Assembly: GCA_963662155.1 (NCBI GenBank)
Contig: OY759267.1
Location: 16,807,061 to 16,871,060 of the forward strand
From: Lamellibrachia columna
Lineage: Eukaryota; Annelida; Polychaeta; Sabellida; Siboglinidae
Direction of reading: 5' to 3'
DNA: 64,000 bases
In this document: positions 1 through 18,299 of the stretch, in pieces
How positions within the stretch are numbered: position 1 is the stretch's first letter
Layout: every line of letters starts with the position of its first letter
Position numbers and translations under genes: made by a program
The notes under the pieces: model-generated
Database searches by the model: none
What the model was told of the DNA's origin: nothing
The model's input: only the letters and a program-made list of their open reading frames with translations

Positions 1-715
1 AGTTACCATAACAGAGTAATTTATAGTTTATATATTTTATGACAAAGTGATTCTCACAGACGACAATAAATGAATGGGAAAAAATCCTGTCAATGTTTCC
101 AACGTGAATATGCAGTTAAGATGGCAACGCCACGAAACGGCCTGCAGAATACAAAACGAACTCAGTGCAACTTTACACGTGAGCTGTCGTGGCTTAGCGG
201 AAGCGCGTTCGCTGTTTGTTATTCTTCGTGTTTTGAAAATGTCATCCATAAATCCGTATGAAAACCTGCACGATTGCATCACACCATGAAAATAAAAACC
301 TTCTAATATACCAGTGAACATGTAGGACACACGTGCACATCGGGTTATGCTTTTTCAAGTTTAGTCTCGTTTAGCGACGTCGCGCAGGACGCAAAAATCT
401 CCACGAGTCGATTAATTCCAGCAGGAAGTGGGTTAATGGAACTAAGGCAACGTCCATAATTACTCACGGCGACAACAGACGAGGCTTCGTGACCAATTGG
501 CTGCGATGTGAGGCAATATGATTTAATTGTTTGATTGATTGGTTGGTTGGTTGGTGGTGTCTCGCACACTCTTCCGCTCAGTCACAAGCTGAGCAGCATT
601 CTTTGCGCTTGTACTCTCTAGAGAGTACCTGCATCCAAATACGTCAGCACATATAGCAGCAAACGAAGTCTACATTACAATTCAGCGACGGTTCAGCTGC
701 TGACCATATACAACG
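1..715. other. 5' flank of Reeler gene A, no gene seen
   Basis: No convincing coding sequence on either strand. A short TTGG run lies near 537-557. The stretch just before the gene A start should hold its promoter and 5' UTR, but I see no clear TATA box or initiator that I would defend. Confidence 0.4.
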
Positions 716-6146
<5,431 letters not shown>

Positions 6147-6381
6147 ACCACACGACACGGTTCCTGAGAAAACTAGCCGTCGGAGCCGAACAGCCGAAAA
6201 TGTATAACGATATTGTGCATCTGTGTTTGCACTGGCTAGTAATATCATTACGGACACCTCACGCCAATGCGCATAGTGGATAGCTGACCGGCTAGTCTCT
6301 TACATGTTTTATGAGACATTGGAATGAATCTCCATAATTAAATGAGATAGTACTTGAAGGAAGATAGTTTCACTCTTTAAC

Positions 6382-6387
6382 AATAAA
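6382..6387 (+). terminator. Candidate polyadenylation signal of gene A
   Basis: AATAAA lies about 235 nt after the gene A stop codon at 6144-6146. It is the first canonical hexamer downstream that I noticed. Confidence 0.45.
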
Positions 6388-7265
6388 CGGGAAAGAAAGT
6401 TTCCAAATGTGTTGGATGTGTGCCTAATTTGAACAAAATGAGTATTGTGTTTACGTGAGCTCCTACAGTTGTGTTTTATGTATTTGTCTAGTTGGGTATA
6501 TATCTGTTTGTGCTGCATTTTATATAATATACAGTCTTTTTTCCTTTTCTGGAGGGTTTTCCAGCCAAAGTCTAAAGTTTAAGTCCCCAATGGCCCCTCT
6601 GTATTGCCTTAACATAGAAATGAAGGTCCAAAATGATTTATGTTTTTCCGTTAAGGTAGGTGTTTATGCTTGGTTTTCCATATGACACTGAACTCTTGTC
6701 AATTTTTTTTTCTGGTTTTCTTTGCTTTGTTCTATCTTATTCATTCGTAGTATCGGTTTGTGGCATATGATGCTTATATAAAGTATATATATAAAGTTTA
6801 AGTCCCCAATGCCCCGTCTCTCTTGCGCATAATAATGCTGTCATATATGTGACACCCACCCTGAAAGCTCAGTAAAAAGAAAGAGTTCTAATTAAATCAA
6901 TGTGTTTTTTTTTAACTTTTGTAGGCAGTTTGATTTGGTGCACCTAACATTAATTTGTGACAGTCTAATAATTGTTATGCAGTTGGCAGGTCAAATAAAA
7001 AAATGCATGTTGTGTTTTGTATGCATCATGTTAAGACACACAGTCCCTATACATGTGGGGCAAGACAGGCCCTATGTTTTACCCCATACGTACGGTACGT
7101 GACTGTAATGTATTAAATATGCTACACATGCCCAATCATGTACAATACATTTAATATAGTATGTATGGATTGCAATGTATAAATTGTAAGTTAACTCCAT
7201 TTAAAATTTACTAACTATAATTGCTTGATGTATTACAATCATACTATTTATATGCATGCATTTTA
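6388..7265. other. Intergenic, AT-rich, nothing recognised
   Basis: No conserved exon, RNA gene or repeat structure was recognised. Short open frames here are AT-rich and lack protein-like composition. Confidence 0.4.
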
Positions 7266-8304
7266 TTTTCGGATAGTTTTTCGTTCACAGAAGCGAAACA
7301 CCCAATTAGGAAGTTAAGGACCGTATTGTCCCAGGCAGGAGGCCGTCTTACCTCATTTAACAGATTTTTTAACAAGATTGCCATCCCAAACAACAAGTTC
7401 CAGATGGCAAGTGGACAAGGAATCCATTGGCTTATCGAGAGTCCAACAATTTTCTCATCTATGTGTAGCTCGCACTAATCAAATATATGTCAATTCTATT
7501 TTTAAACATATTCACACTACTAGCATTAACACAATCATTTGGCAGTTTGTTCCATTAATTTATCACCCTCTGTGAGAAAGAGTACTTTCTTATGTCCTAC
7601 CTACACTACTCCTTAATTAATGCTGCTTTGTGTCCTCTGGTTCTACTGCCTTCTTTAAGTTAGAGGAACATATTCCTATCAACTTACTCATAACCATTCA
7701 CTATTTTAAACACTCCTATTTGGTCTCCTCTTAGTCTCCTGGTCTCGAGTGTTGTAAAACCACATTGTAATAAGCGACTTTCGTAACTAAGGTCTCCCAA
7801 TTCTGGAATCATTTTAGTTGCTCTTCGATGTATTCTTTCTAGCTTGTCTATGTCCTTTTTACGATATGGCCTCCATGCTTGAATACAATATTCCAAATGT
7901 GGTCTAACTATTGCTTTGTACAGGGGTACACTTAGCTGTTTCTCCTTATACATGATAGTTCTTCCTAATTAGCCCCATAATTTGATTTCCTTTCGAAGCA
8001 ACAATCCCACATTGCTCTGAAACTTTCATGTCAGCACTAAATGTTACCCTAAGTCCTTTTCTTGTGTGGTTCTACCTAGTACAGCATCCCCCATTTTACA
8101 TTCTTCGTCCATATTTCCATGTCCTATGTGTATACATTTACACTTCCCAAAATTGAATAACATTTGCCATTTTTTTGAACATTTAACTAATTTATCTAGA
8201 TCATCCTGTAAACTTTGTTTATCTGTATCATTAGTAACCTTTCTGAATACTATTGTGTCATCTGCAAATGTCAGTACTTTGCTAGATATGTCATCTCCCA
8301 AATC

Positions 8305-8307
<3 letters not shown>

Positions 8308-8391
<84 letters not shown>

Positions 8392-8414
8392 TATATATAT
8401 ACATATATATATAC

Positions 8415-8459
<45 letters not shown>

Positions 8460-8460
8460 C

Positions 8461-8491
<31 letters not shown>

Positions 8492-8569
8492 CATATATAT
8501 ATATACATATATATATACATATATATATACATATATATATACATATACATATATATATATATATATATT
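8308..8569. repeat. (AT)n/(ATAC) microsatellite inside the LINE reverse transcriptase
   Basis: About 260 bp of AT repeats with ATAC variants. It sits exactly between the codons for PLFLIY and INDLGDD in the minus-strand RT frame, just before the FADDT box. The tract has replaced the middle of the FLIYIND motif. Confidence 0.95.
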
Positions 8570-8912
8570 AAAAACAGGGGCCTAATACTCATCCCTGTGG
8601 TACACCACTCAAAACCGATTTTCTGTTGTTTGAAATCTCACCACCTACTATTACTCTCTGTCTTCTGTGTGTAAGCCACTTTTCTATTCAGTTGATTATA
8701 TCATTTCCTATACCATGGGCTTTTAGTTTAAGTAACAATCTTTGATGTGGCATTTTATCGAAAGCTTTCTGAACATCTAAGTAGACAACATCCACTGGTG
8801 ACCCGTCATCTACCCACTTTGTAATTTCTTCAAACAAACATAAGAGATTGGTTAGATATGACCTAGCTTTTAGGAACCCATGTTGAGATGTATTTATTAA
8901 TTTTTATTTTAC

Positions 8913-9856
8913 AAGGAATTCCACCATGTGGTCTCTAATTAATATTTCGAGTAATTTACATAGAACTGATGTTAAACTCACTGGTCTGTAATTTTCTGGC
9001 TTGTTCCTCAATCCCTTCTTAAATAGCGGCGTAATGTTTGCCTCTTTCCATTCTAAAGGAACTATTCCTTCTTCTAGTGACAAGTTAAACATTTTTGCAA
9101 GTGGTGTACTAATTTGCTCAACAATTTCCATAAGCAGTTTTGGTGGTATCCCATCAACTCCAGGTGATTTATTATGTTTCATCTTCTTAATTTTCTTTGC
9201 TATCATTTCAGGAGTTCCACATAACTGCCCTAAATGTTCTGATGTATTGCCCTCAAATTTAGTAAATGGAACTGGAAGTGAGCTGATATCTTCTTTGGTA
9301 AAAACTGAGCTGAAATACTCATTCAGGACCTCTGCTATTTGAAACCAGTCTGAAATTATGTTTCCCCTGTTGTTTTCCAGTGGAAAGGAATTCCACCATG
9401 TGGTCTCTAATTAATATTTCGAGTAATTTACATAGAACTGATGTTAAACTCACTGGTCTGTAATTTTCTGGCTTGTTCCTCAATCCCTTCTTAAATAGCG
9501 GCGTAATGTTTGCCTCTTTCCATTCTAAAGGAACTATTCCTTCTTCTAGTGACAAGTTAAACATTTTTGCAATTGGTGTACTAATTTGCTCAACAATTTC
9601 CATAAGCAGTTTTGGTGGTATCCCATCAACTCCAGGTGATTTATTATGTTTCATCTTCTTAATTTTCTTTGCTATCATTTCAGGAGTTCCACATAACTGC
9701 CCTAAATGTTCTGATGTATTGCCCTCAAATTTAGTAAATGGAACTGGAAGTGAGCTGATATCTTCTTTGGTAAAAACTGAGCTGAAATACTCATTCAGGA
9801 CCTCTGCTATTTGAAACCAGTCTGAAATTATGTTTCCCCTGTTGTTTTCCAGTGGT
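8913..9856 (-). repeat. 472-bp direct tandem duplication within the LINE RT
   Basis: The block 8913-9384 is repeated almost identically as 9385-9856 (both begin AAGGAATTCCACCATG). The RT fragment NKSPGVDGIPPKLL is therefore encoded twice. One visible difference changes an Ile codon to Leu after EQISTP. The copies are young, or were homogenised. Confidence 0.93.
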
Positions 9857-11600
9857 CCGAACTTATCTCTAACTTTCTGTTTACTCCTTACATAAGAATA
9901 TAAATTCTTCCTGTCATTTTTTATATTACCTGCCAATTTTTTTTCAAAGGTTCTTTTAGATTTTCTAATTTCAGTTGTAGCTAGGTTAAGTGCCTCTTTG
10001 TAATTGGTATAATCTTCATCCTTTCTGGTACGCCTATAAACCCTCCACATAGTTTGCTTAAACACTATTTTTCTAATAGCCTCTTTTGACAAGTGTTTCT
10101 TTCTAGACCGTTTTCCTTGTTTTTTCAAGGGAACAAATGTGTCAATGATACTCTCAATTTCATATTTTAGAATATTCCAACATTCAATTGCGGTCTTATT
10201 CATCAGCATGTTAAACCAATCTAGCTTTGCTAAGTATTTTCTCATATCTTTATAGTTACCTTTGTGGAAGTTTCTCCTATATGTTTTTTATTTTTACTTT
10301 CTGGTTTTACATTGATATCAAAATGTATTTGATTGTGGTGTGTGTTACCCAATGGTTCATGTATTTTTACATAGTCCACTAATTCTTGTTGTGATAATAA
10401 AACTATATCTAATACATTTTCTCCCCTGGTTGGTTCTAACACGTGCTGAGTAAGGAAACGTTCCTGAATTTAAAATAGAAATTGTTGGTCCTCACCCCCT
10501 GTACTCTCTAGAGATTTCCATTTTATGTGTCCATGGTTAAAATCTCCCATTATGATATATTCCCCTTTACTAACTTCCCTTATAGCATTTTGAATTTTTT
10601 TTTATCCTCTTCGTTTATGCTTGTTAAACTTATCCAATAGTTAATTTTGAATTTTCTTAAACTATTTTGCACCAAACAGCTTCATCGTAATCTGCTTCGC
10701 TTTCTAATTTTATTTCATAAGCCTGAATAGATTCTTTAACATATAAAATAACTCTCCCTCCCCTTCTTCTTATTCGATCTCTCCTAAACAGTACGTATCC
10801 TGTCAATCCTAATTCAGCATCTGTTATGTCTGTGTTGGCCCATGATTCGGTAATACCAATTATGTGAGGGACAATATCTTCTTATTTACTATACTCTTAG
10901 CATTTAAACACACGCATCTATAACCTGCTTGAGACATGTTTTTCGGACATTCTGTTATTGGTTTATCTGTACTAGTGGCCTCTTGTCCTGCTTGAGGTAT
11001 CTCTAAGTAACCCCCCTGCGCTTCTAGTTTAAATAGTGTTTACTACCAAAAATATTTGATATGCTACCCATGCCACTGTCTATTGCTGCTGAGAGTCCAC
11101 CCGCAAATACTGCTGCCCCCTTTCCATTTAGATGAAGCCCGTCCTTCATGTACATAATAGAAACTTCCCCACAAATCCACAAAACCAACTTCCTCTTCCC
11201 TACATAACTTCTCGACTAGCATGTTAATTGCCATCACCGGCAATTTCGATATCTATGACCCCTCCTTCCTATTACTGGTAAAATCCCTGACATTATTACC
11301 TGCTCAACCCGCGTCTGCTTTAGTGTTCCGACCAAATTCCTGTATTTCCTAACTATGGCAGTTGTACGTTACTCTACGTTATTTGTCCCTACGTGTGCCA
11401 AAACAGATCCACCCTTGCCATAACCCATGATGTTTTCTACCCTCTCAGTTATCGCCTCTATTTTAGTCCCAGGCAAGCAAACTACCACGTCATCTCCCTT
11501 GTTTAAGACTCTGTCGGTCTTCCTAACTATTGAGTCCCCCACAAATACCGTCGCTCTCTTTCTCACCCCCTCTATCACTGCCTCTCATGGTATGGGGTAA

Positions 11601-12375
11601 GACGGTTTTTTTATATTCTTATGTTTTCTTTTCAAATGTAATTCATCTAAGTTGTCTATTTACTGAAAATCGTTTTTCAATGGGTAGCACACATATCTGT
11701 GTACACATTAAATACATTTGAAAAATTAAATACAGTTTCGTGGTATACAATTTGAAAGTTTTCCTCGGTGGGAGCTGCTCCGGGTTACCATACACTTTAA
11801 CTCTTTATACATAGTGTGTATGCAGCCATCATATGTTAGGAACGTGCTAAAATGTGACGTAATTAACATTCCAAAAACAATGTGTGCTTTTAATTTATTT
11901 ATTTTATAATGCAATCTAACGCCGCAGCATGCTTAAACGTCAGTGCGTCAAGTTTTTAATCCACGAATCACGTCACTACGAACCTAATGAAGATGGAAAA
12001 CTTTTCTTAGTTGTTTTGTTATCTGAAAGCTTGAATCCCTTTGAAGCGCGGATGCGTTAATTGAAATATCTAAAGTGTTTGGATAATATGCACTTAGTCA
12101 CCACTGACGCACGTGGGAACATTTACAGGGACTCTTGTGGCTGTACGAGTTATGATTATTATGAAGCCCATAACATGACATCGTCGGCAAGATTTGCCGT
12201 TTAGTCGATTCTTTCGGGTTTCTACAAACTCCCCGTTTGTCAGTCCGACTGACATGAATATATACCCAAACAGTAACGTACACGGGTGTCATTGAATGGT
12301 CCAGCGGTAGAATACATTAATTAAATTAACTTAATTATTGAGTGAATTCATTTACCAAATTATATTAAGGCATGC

Positions 12376-12378
<3 letters not shown>
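11601..12378. other. Intergenic, nothing recognised
   Basis: No supported exon or RNA. Ends in the AT tract that starts at 12379. Confidence 0.4.
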
Positions 12379-12719
<341 letters not shown>

Positions 12720-12889
12720 ATGCCATCCAGACTGGCATTCGTTATTAGCACACGTATATCATTTGATTGCCCCCGTTAAGACTATTTGTAACGGTACTTT
12801 GAGAAAATCGTTAATTGCCGGATCTTCATTAAAACCATTATTCGTCGTGGTTAGGCCACTTAGGTGTGTCCTGGGAGACGGAGATGGTG

Positions 12890-13044
12890 ACGGCTAAAGC
12901 ACGTACGTGAGTCTCCGCTGGTTAAGCTCGTCATCAAAGTCGTGTTGCTGGGCAGATCTGTCGTAAACCTGCCAACGTGAACCGTTCCGTCGGCCACCCT
13001 AATCTGTAGATGGGTACGTTTAAACGTCTTCCCCGTCACATACA
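12890..13044 (-). pseudogene. Reeler exon-2 relic, minus strand
   Basis: On the minus strand a TTTCAG acceptor is followed from 13044 by a frame with VTGKTFKRTHLQIRVADGT, VGRFTTDLP and SGDS. It lines up with exon 2 of gene C (CVTGKSFRGILLQ, VGTFDG, ADGDSVTH). The conserved cysteine after the acceptor is Tyr, and homology collapses after GDS. No matching exon 1 or exon 3 lies in the correct order nearby, so this is a dead exon fragment. Confidence 0.7.
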
Positions 13045-13139
13045 CTGAAAGGCAAGGCATATTATTGGAATATACTAGTTTGCGAAACTATCGTTGTCGG
13101 CCGAATGAAGGACTGGTGTCACTGTAAAAATGTCAGTTG

Positions 13140-13300
13140 TTCACTCAGCTGTATATTAAAATAAGTAACTGGCGGTGGGTATATGTTGTCCACTAGTATT
13201 CGTGTAGGAACGACAGCGTGGCTGGATGATTCCCAGAGACGTCGAGTTGGTGTTGAACATAACAGGTCCGTCAGGAGTGAAGTGTGAAGAGCGTTGGACC
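13140..13300. repeat. Dispersed repeat fragment, also at 56285-56470
   Basis: Both places share TTCACTCAGCTGTATA, a GGAACGA block, and a CAGGTCCGTCAGG / CAGGTCTGTCAGG block followed by GTGAAGTGT. Short and diverged; class unknown. An AC-rich CATGTGACCATGTGACC run and a C-run (13427-13438) follow. Confidence 0.45.
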
Positions 13301-13719
13301 TTTCTTACGGTTATAAAAATGGTCATGGCAGTCATGACAGTCATCGAGGAGAATGACCATGTGACCATGTGACCATGTGACCAAAGGGGCGCTCCGTCAG
13401 TGTTGAACAAAAGCAAACCAAATCACCCCCCCCCCCCCGATTGATTAATTGGTTGACTCAGTGCAGATTGAATGTTAACGAAACTGCGAAAGTTCAATTC
13501 CCACACAGTGCTCTGCGTTTTTATTCCCAATTGCTGTCCTGCAGCAGTGACGTGGTTGGATCATACTGTATCTTTATAAGGATGAAAATTAGGTGGACCC
13601 GGATCGTGTGTCGTACCATAGCTGGAAAGTGTCTTATCTGGGGAAAGACCACATTTCGTTTGCCATTGGTAGTTACAGTGACGCGTTTATTGGCTCCTTG
13701 AAAATTAACAAGATTTTAA

Positions 13720-15490
13720 AAAATTGCCACCCAAGGCGAAGACCCAGAGAATCCAACATTTTTAATCTATGTGGAATCCGTCCTCCTGAGATATGTGTCA
13801 ACCTTGTTTTTAAGCACATTCACGCTGCTAGCAATTACACAATCTGTAGATAATTTGTTCTATTCATTTCTTGTACTATATGAGAATGAGTCCTTCTTGA
13901 TACCCAATCTACACTGATCCTTTACTAAATTTACCTCATGCCCTCTAGTTCTATTATCTCTCTTGAGTGAGAAAAACATATTTCTATCAATATGTTCATA
14001 CCCATGCAATATCTTACTTCAATTTGATCTCCTCTTAACCTCTTAACTTGTCTCTATGGTTGTTAAACCACATTCTTTCAGTCATTCTTCATAACTGAGG
14101 TCTCTCAGTTCTGGAATCATTTTAGTTTCTCTCCTCTGTATTCTTTCAAACTTACCTATTTCTTTCTTACGATATGGTCTCCAAGCTTGTATACATTATT
14201 CTAAATGAGGCCTAACTATTGCTTTATACAGAGGTATCATTAGTTTTTTTCTTTGTATGTACTATTTCTCCTAATCAACCCAATAGTTTCATTAACCGTT
14301 TAAGCTGCTATACCACACTGCTCTGAAACTTCCATATCAGCACTTATTGTAACTTCTAAGTCATTTTCTTTTACAGTAGTACCTAAAACAGTTTCTCCCA
14401 TTTTATAGTGTACATCTAAGTTCCCTTGTCCTATATGTGGGTATTTTCAGTTCCTAAAATTGAACAACATATGTCATTTATCACACCATTTAACTGATTT
14501 GTCTAGACTGTTTTGTAAATGTTGTTTATCACCACCATTGTTAACAATTCTAAACATGTATGTGTCATCCCGCAAATGTCAGTACGTTGCTTGTTATATT
14601 ATCGTCCAAGTCAATGATATATATTAACAATAATAAAGGTCCTAATACTGACCCTTGTGGTACCCCCTACTCAAAACTTATTTCCAGTTTGAAACCTCCC
14701 CATCTACTACAACACCCTGTCTTACGTCAGTCAGCCGTTGTTCTATCCAGTCGATTATGCCATCCCCGATATCATGGGTTTTTAATTTAAGTATTAATCT
14801 TTGGTGTGTCACTTTGTCAAAAACTTTCTGAAAATCTAAGTATATAATATCTACTGGTGATCCCTCGTCTATCCACTTAGTGATTTCTTCTTTAAAAAAA
14901 AAACGTAACATATTTGTTAAGCATGATCTCACTTTTAGGAATCCATGTTCAGGTGGAAGTACACCATACGGTCCTTAATTAACCTTTCTAATAATTTACA
15001 AATCGCTGATGTTAAATTCACTGGTCTCTAATTCCCTGACTTATTGTAAATAATGGTATGATGTTTGCTTCTATCCACTCCCTTTTTTAAATGACAAGTT
15101 GAACACTCTTGCAAGTGGTATGCTAATTTGTTCTACTGTTTCTAATAGTAGTTTTGGAGGGATTCCATCCTTTCCAGGTGATTTATTGTCTTTCTTTGCC
15201 TCTATTTTCTTAGCTACCATTTCTGGAGTTACAATTAACTACCCTAAATAGTCCGATTTAGATTCCTGAAATTTAGCATCTGGAACGGGTAAAGAACTAA
15301 TACCCTCTCTTGTAAACACTGAACTGAATATCCATTTAGGTCTTCCGCCATTTAAAAACCTTGTGATATTATATTTCCAGTACTGTCTTCTAGTGGTCCA
15401 ACCTTGTCTCGTACGTTTTGTTTACTGCTGATATACGCATAAAAACTCTTGCTGTCATTTTTTAATGCTACATGCCGACTTGGATTCCTG
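13720..15490 (-). mobile_element. CR1-like LINE, second degraded copy
   Basis: Same family and strand as the 7.3-11.6 kb element. Minus-strand frames show EEITKWIDEGSPVDIIYLDF, KVTHQRLILKL and, further 5', KNDSKSFYAYISSKQNVRDK. The equivalent of the FLIYIND box (about 14610-14640) is intact and carries no microsatellite expansion. The catalytic FADDT box near 14570 has an inserted base. Many stops and frameshifts; lacks endonuclease and ORF1. Confidence 0.85.
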
Positions 15491-15549
15491 CACCACACGC
15501 AACCGAAGAACATAACCACAAGCCAATGGCGTTTTTGTATATTTGTCAT

Positions 15550-16429
15550 CTGTTGCTTTTTATTCTGGGTGGCGAGCTTGTAAAATGCACAAAATATGCA
15601 TATTCATTGTTCAATTGAGGAGTGTTATTTATTGCTAACAGGGAAGACGAATGGTGGGTATGTGTTGTAAATTAGCCATCGTATTAACATACCGCTACCT
15701 TCACTGATCTTTGTAAATGCCGACTAATTTCTCAAGAAAAGTACCAAATATCTCGTTTGCGTCCGCGCTACTAGATATTAATAAAGTAACTGATCTCGAC
15801 AGAGAAGCTGGTTAAATGAATAATTAACTACGCTCACCACACGAGCGAGTCAGGTCTGTAAGATTAAATGTCAAGGAAATTATGCCACCTGATGCATTTG
15901 TTAGATTTAATAAAGGAGCAATTAGTTACGCAATGTGTATGTCACAAGTAATTGCTCTTTGACATGGGCGTATGTGAACACACCATGAATCACATGTCTG
16001 GTGCTGCTTCCTTATTCGGCAATACGTGCTCTTTTAATAATGATAAATTACACATTTATATTTACAATAATTTCATTTAAACACAATTATTGCTTATCTA
16101 AATATTTCAGTTTTAGTTTATGGTAAGTAATAGTTTGATTAATTTTAAATGATGGTTCTGGTTTTAGCTGCCCAAAGAGCTTAAGCATGGTATATTTGCC
16201 ACGTCAAGTCTTATCACTCATCGGTTATTACTCTTGTTTTTGGCTCATGCTTTGAGAAATCGGACCATTGTGTGATGAGGTAACGGTGTATGTTGGTATC
16301 ACGTTAGTTGAATCACCTTGATCATACTTATCACTCTCTATGTCTTTATCCCTTTTTCGCAATATTAGAGAGCGAATGTTATTAGTAAAATGTTCAGTGA
16401 TTGTTGCACTACTTTATTGCTTCCTCGTC
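15550..16429. other. Intergenic, nothing recognised
   Basis: AT-rich sequence with no supported gene on either strand. Confidence 0.4.
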
Positions 16430-16438
16430 AAGCACACA

Positions 16439-16482
<44 letters not shown>

Positions 16483-16503
16483 TGCACGCACCCACGCACA
16501 CAC
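16430..16503. repeat. (CGCA)n microsatellite
   Basis: A tetranucleotide run of ACGC units with a few variants. The same unit, in both orientations, recurs as short runs near 30.1, 33.5, 37.0, 43.2, 53.9, 56.2 and 59.4 kb. Confidence 0.95.
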
Positions 16504-16699
16504 ATAATAAATACATCGGTCGGGCTTTTGCACAATAGTTCACAATCTCTTCACATGTGAAGCGTCATTTGTAAACTTGCAAGAGAGCATTTGCCACATG
16601 TCATATTGGCTTCATTACGGAACTGATAGGTATTCACTAATTGGCGCGGCGGGTGCTTCTTGCCTAAGGTAATAACTATAAGTCCCGACGCTGTGAATT

Positions 16700-17337
16700 T
16701 TGGCTCAAGTGTATTGTATCCTCGACATAGATTTAAGCAATTTCGACGAAGTCAGAGCTCCAATCATCAATATAATGATCATCATGAATATAACTTTGAA
16801 CATTCTGTCAATCGCTGTAATCGACAGATATCCTAAATTGCGCGATGGTCGCACGACGCTCTTTATATTCTCGTTGACGCTTTCTGATATCGCCAACGGA
16901 TGTTCGGCGATACCAATCAGCGCTTCCGTGTGCTTTAGTGCGACACTGAATGTACGCAACATGGTTCACTATTTTCCCAAGATTCATGCGGTCTTATCGA
17001 TTTAGTTCAGCGTCAACTCAATGCACAGTCTCTGCATGGTGACAATGTCCAAGATGGTCGTTGTAACGAAACCGCTCCGCTATGAACAAGTCCTCACACG
17101 AAATCGATGCTACTTCATAAAATGTGGACGTGGTTGACTGGGGCATTGGTAGCCGCAACATTAACACTTTTTGTTGCATCATGGAACTTAAATGCATGTG
17201 TATTTAGAATACGAATGTCTAATGCTAGAGACACCGTTCGTGTATTAGTCCTACTCGCTGTTATAATCAGAACTGTGTGCCCCTTGTCGCCATCGTTTAC
17301 TCCACGACACATGTCAAAATTGTTTTTACTCACATAA
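16700..17337 (+). pseudogene. Rhodopsin-type (class A) GPCR pseudogene, intronless
   Basis: The + strand reads like transmembrane helices 1-5 of a class A receptor. TM1 is PIINIMIIMNITLNILSI. The first intracellular turn is RYPKLRDGRTTLF. TM2 is FIFSLTLSDIANG, keeping the SD of the LxxxD motif. After a stop at 17003-17005 the same frame continues through a TM3-like stretch and TKPLRYEQVLTRNRC (second intracellular loop). A frame change near 17107-17130 leads into TM4, WTWLTGALVAATLTLF, and a further hydrophobic helix. One in-frame stop, one frameshift and no TM6-7 seen. Ligand class cannot be assigned. The lack of introns suits either a retrocopy or a naturally single-exon receptor. Confidence 0.72.
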
Positions 17338-17434
17338 ACTATCGTTATTGGTAGATCATTTTGTACCAAGATTTATGCCAAGCAAGCATAGACAATGATA
17401 TATAACTGACTCAAATAGGGTTTGTAACTAGTTT

Positions 17435-18125
17435 AACTAACACTTGCTGTGGGATAAGTTGAGCAACAGTGTAGCGTAAGTTGCATAAATGCTTTATTTG
17501 TATAATTTACGTAGGCCTTGTACACACAATTCATAACAATTCAGCCAACACATCTACCCAGTGGGTACAGCACAATACGCTTAATTAATAAGTCGACACA
17601 CTTAATTAATAAAGACTTGTAGGCCAATCGCAACCAATGTAACTAACTCCTAATATGTTACCTTGTAGCTATTCGAGGTCATAGTTTGCTCGGAAAAAAA
17701 AGAATTCCTTGATGCATTTTGGGGTAAAGAACGTTCGTCTTTGATCTTTAGCCGCTCCTCAAATATTCCTCCCTTGAGCTTTGGGTAGCTCAACTAGCCC
17801 CGTTTCAACAATTAAGCTTATTTAATTAACTTCTCATTAGTGCGCGAAGTGATGTAAATAATCTTCTCATCCGTGCATAGATAAACCACTTGTAAGCGCA
17901 CAAACAATAAAGTCAGGTCACGTGCGTTGACAGTTTACACACCAGCAGATATTAATCACAATTACCAAAGGTTTCGAAAAACATAAAAAACATACTTTTA
18001 GCTCACATGTGACAAATGTAACCTATTTTACGTCAATCGTGTTGAAATAACATGTTCAATCACTGGCTGATACCACGTTACTGTCGCTGGTGTAGTTTCC
18101 CCGGAATCATGGGTGGCTCAACTAA
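17435..18125 (-). repeat. Dispersed ~0.7-kb repeat, copy 2 (inverted relative to 5110-5800)
   Basis: Reverse complement of the repeat in intron 4 of gene A, matching over most of its length with small indels. It lies immediately downstream (minus sense) of the minus-strand Reeler exon 3 at 18162-18238, just as copy 1 lies downstream of gene A exons 3-4. Confidence 0.72.
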
Positions 18126-18161
18126 CATTGCCTTCCCCTACATATATAAACAATGGCTTAC

Positions 18162-18238
18162 CCGAAACGTTGTGAGCACGAATGATGTCAGATGTGACGT
18201 AAACAAAGAATACGTCGTGTTCCTGGGCAGTGGTGGCG
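18162..18238 (-). pseudogene. Orphan Reeler exon 3, minus strand, splice sites intact
   Basis: On the minus strand GCTTGCAG precedes the exon and GTAAGC follows it. It is 77 nt (1 + 75 + 1), so it keeps the phase 2-in, phase 1-out pattern of every exon 3 in the cluster. It encodes ATTAQEHDVFFVYVTSDII, lining up with ATIAENKDTYWVKVTSGVI of gene C; the usual YW is FF. I find no exon 1 or 2 upstream of it on the minus strand (18.3-23.7 kb) and no C-terminal exon below. It may be a relic or a badly broken gene. Confidence 0.72.
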
Positions 18239-18299
18239 CTGCAAGCAAACAAAATGTCGTCGTTGGTTCCTTGTGTTGTGATCATGTGCCTACTTCCCC

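Larger units (their letters stand above)
7270..11600 (-). mobile_element. CR1-like LINE retrotransposon, near full length but broken
   Basis: Read on the minus strand from 11.6 kb downwards. An esterase-like (SGNH hydrolase) ORF1 segment comes first (FVGDSIVRKTD, LPGTKIEAI, LAHVGTNN; 11369-11578). The end of an AP-type endonuclease follows (PTRGENVLDIVLLS; about 10242-10442). Then comes reverse transcriptase (NKSPGVDGIPPKLL, TPLFKKG, ENYRPVSLTS; about 8900-10245), the FADDT catalytic box near 8255-8270, and the C-terminal domain (LYKAIVRPHLEYCIQAWRPY; 7684-7953). An esterase-bearing ORF1 plus AP endonuclease is the CR1 clade arrangement. Coding is interrupted by a 472-bp tandem duplication, an AT microsatellite inside the RT, and frameshifts, so this copy is inactive. 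Confidence 0.88.
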
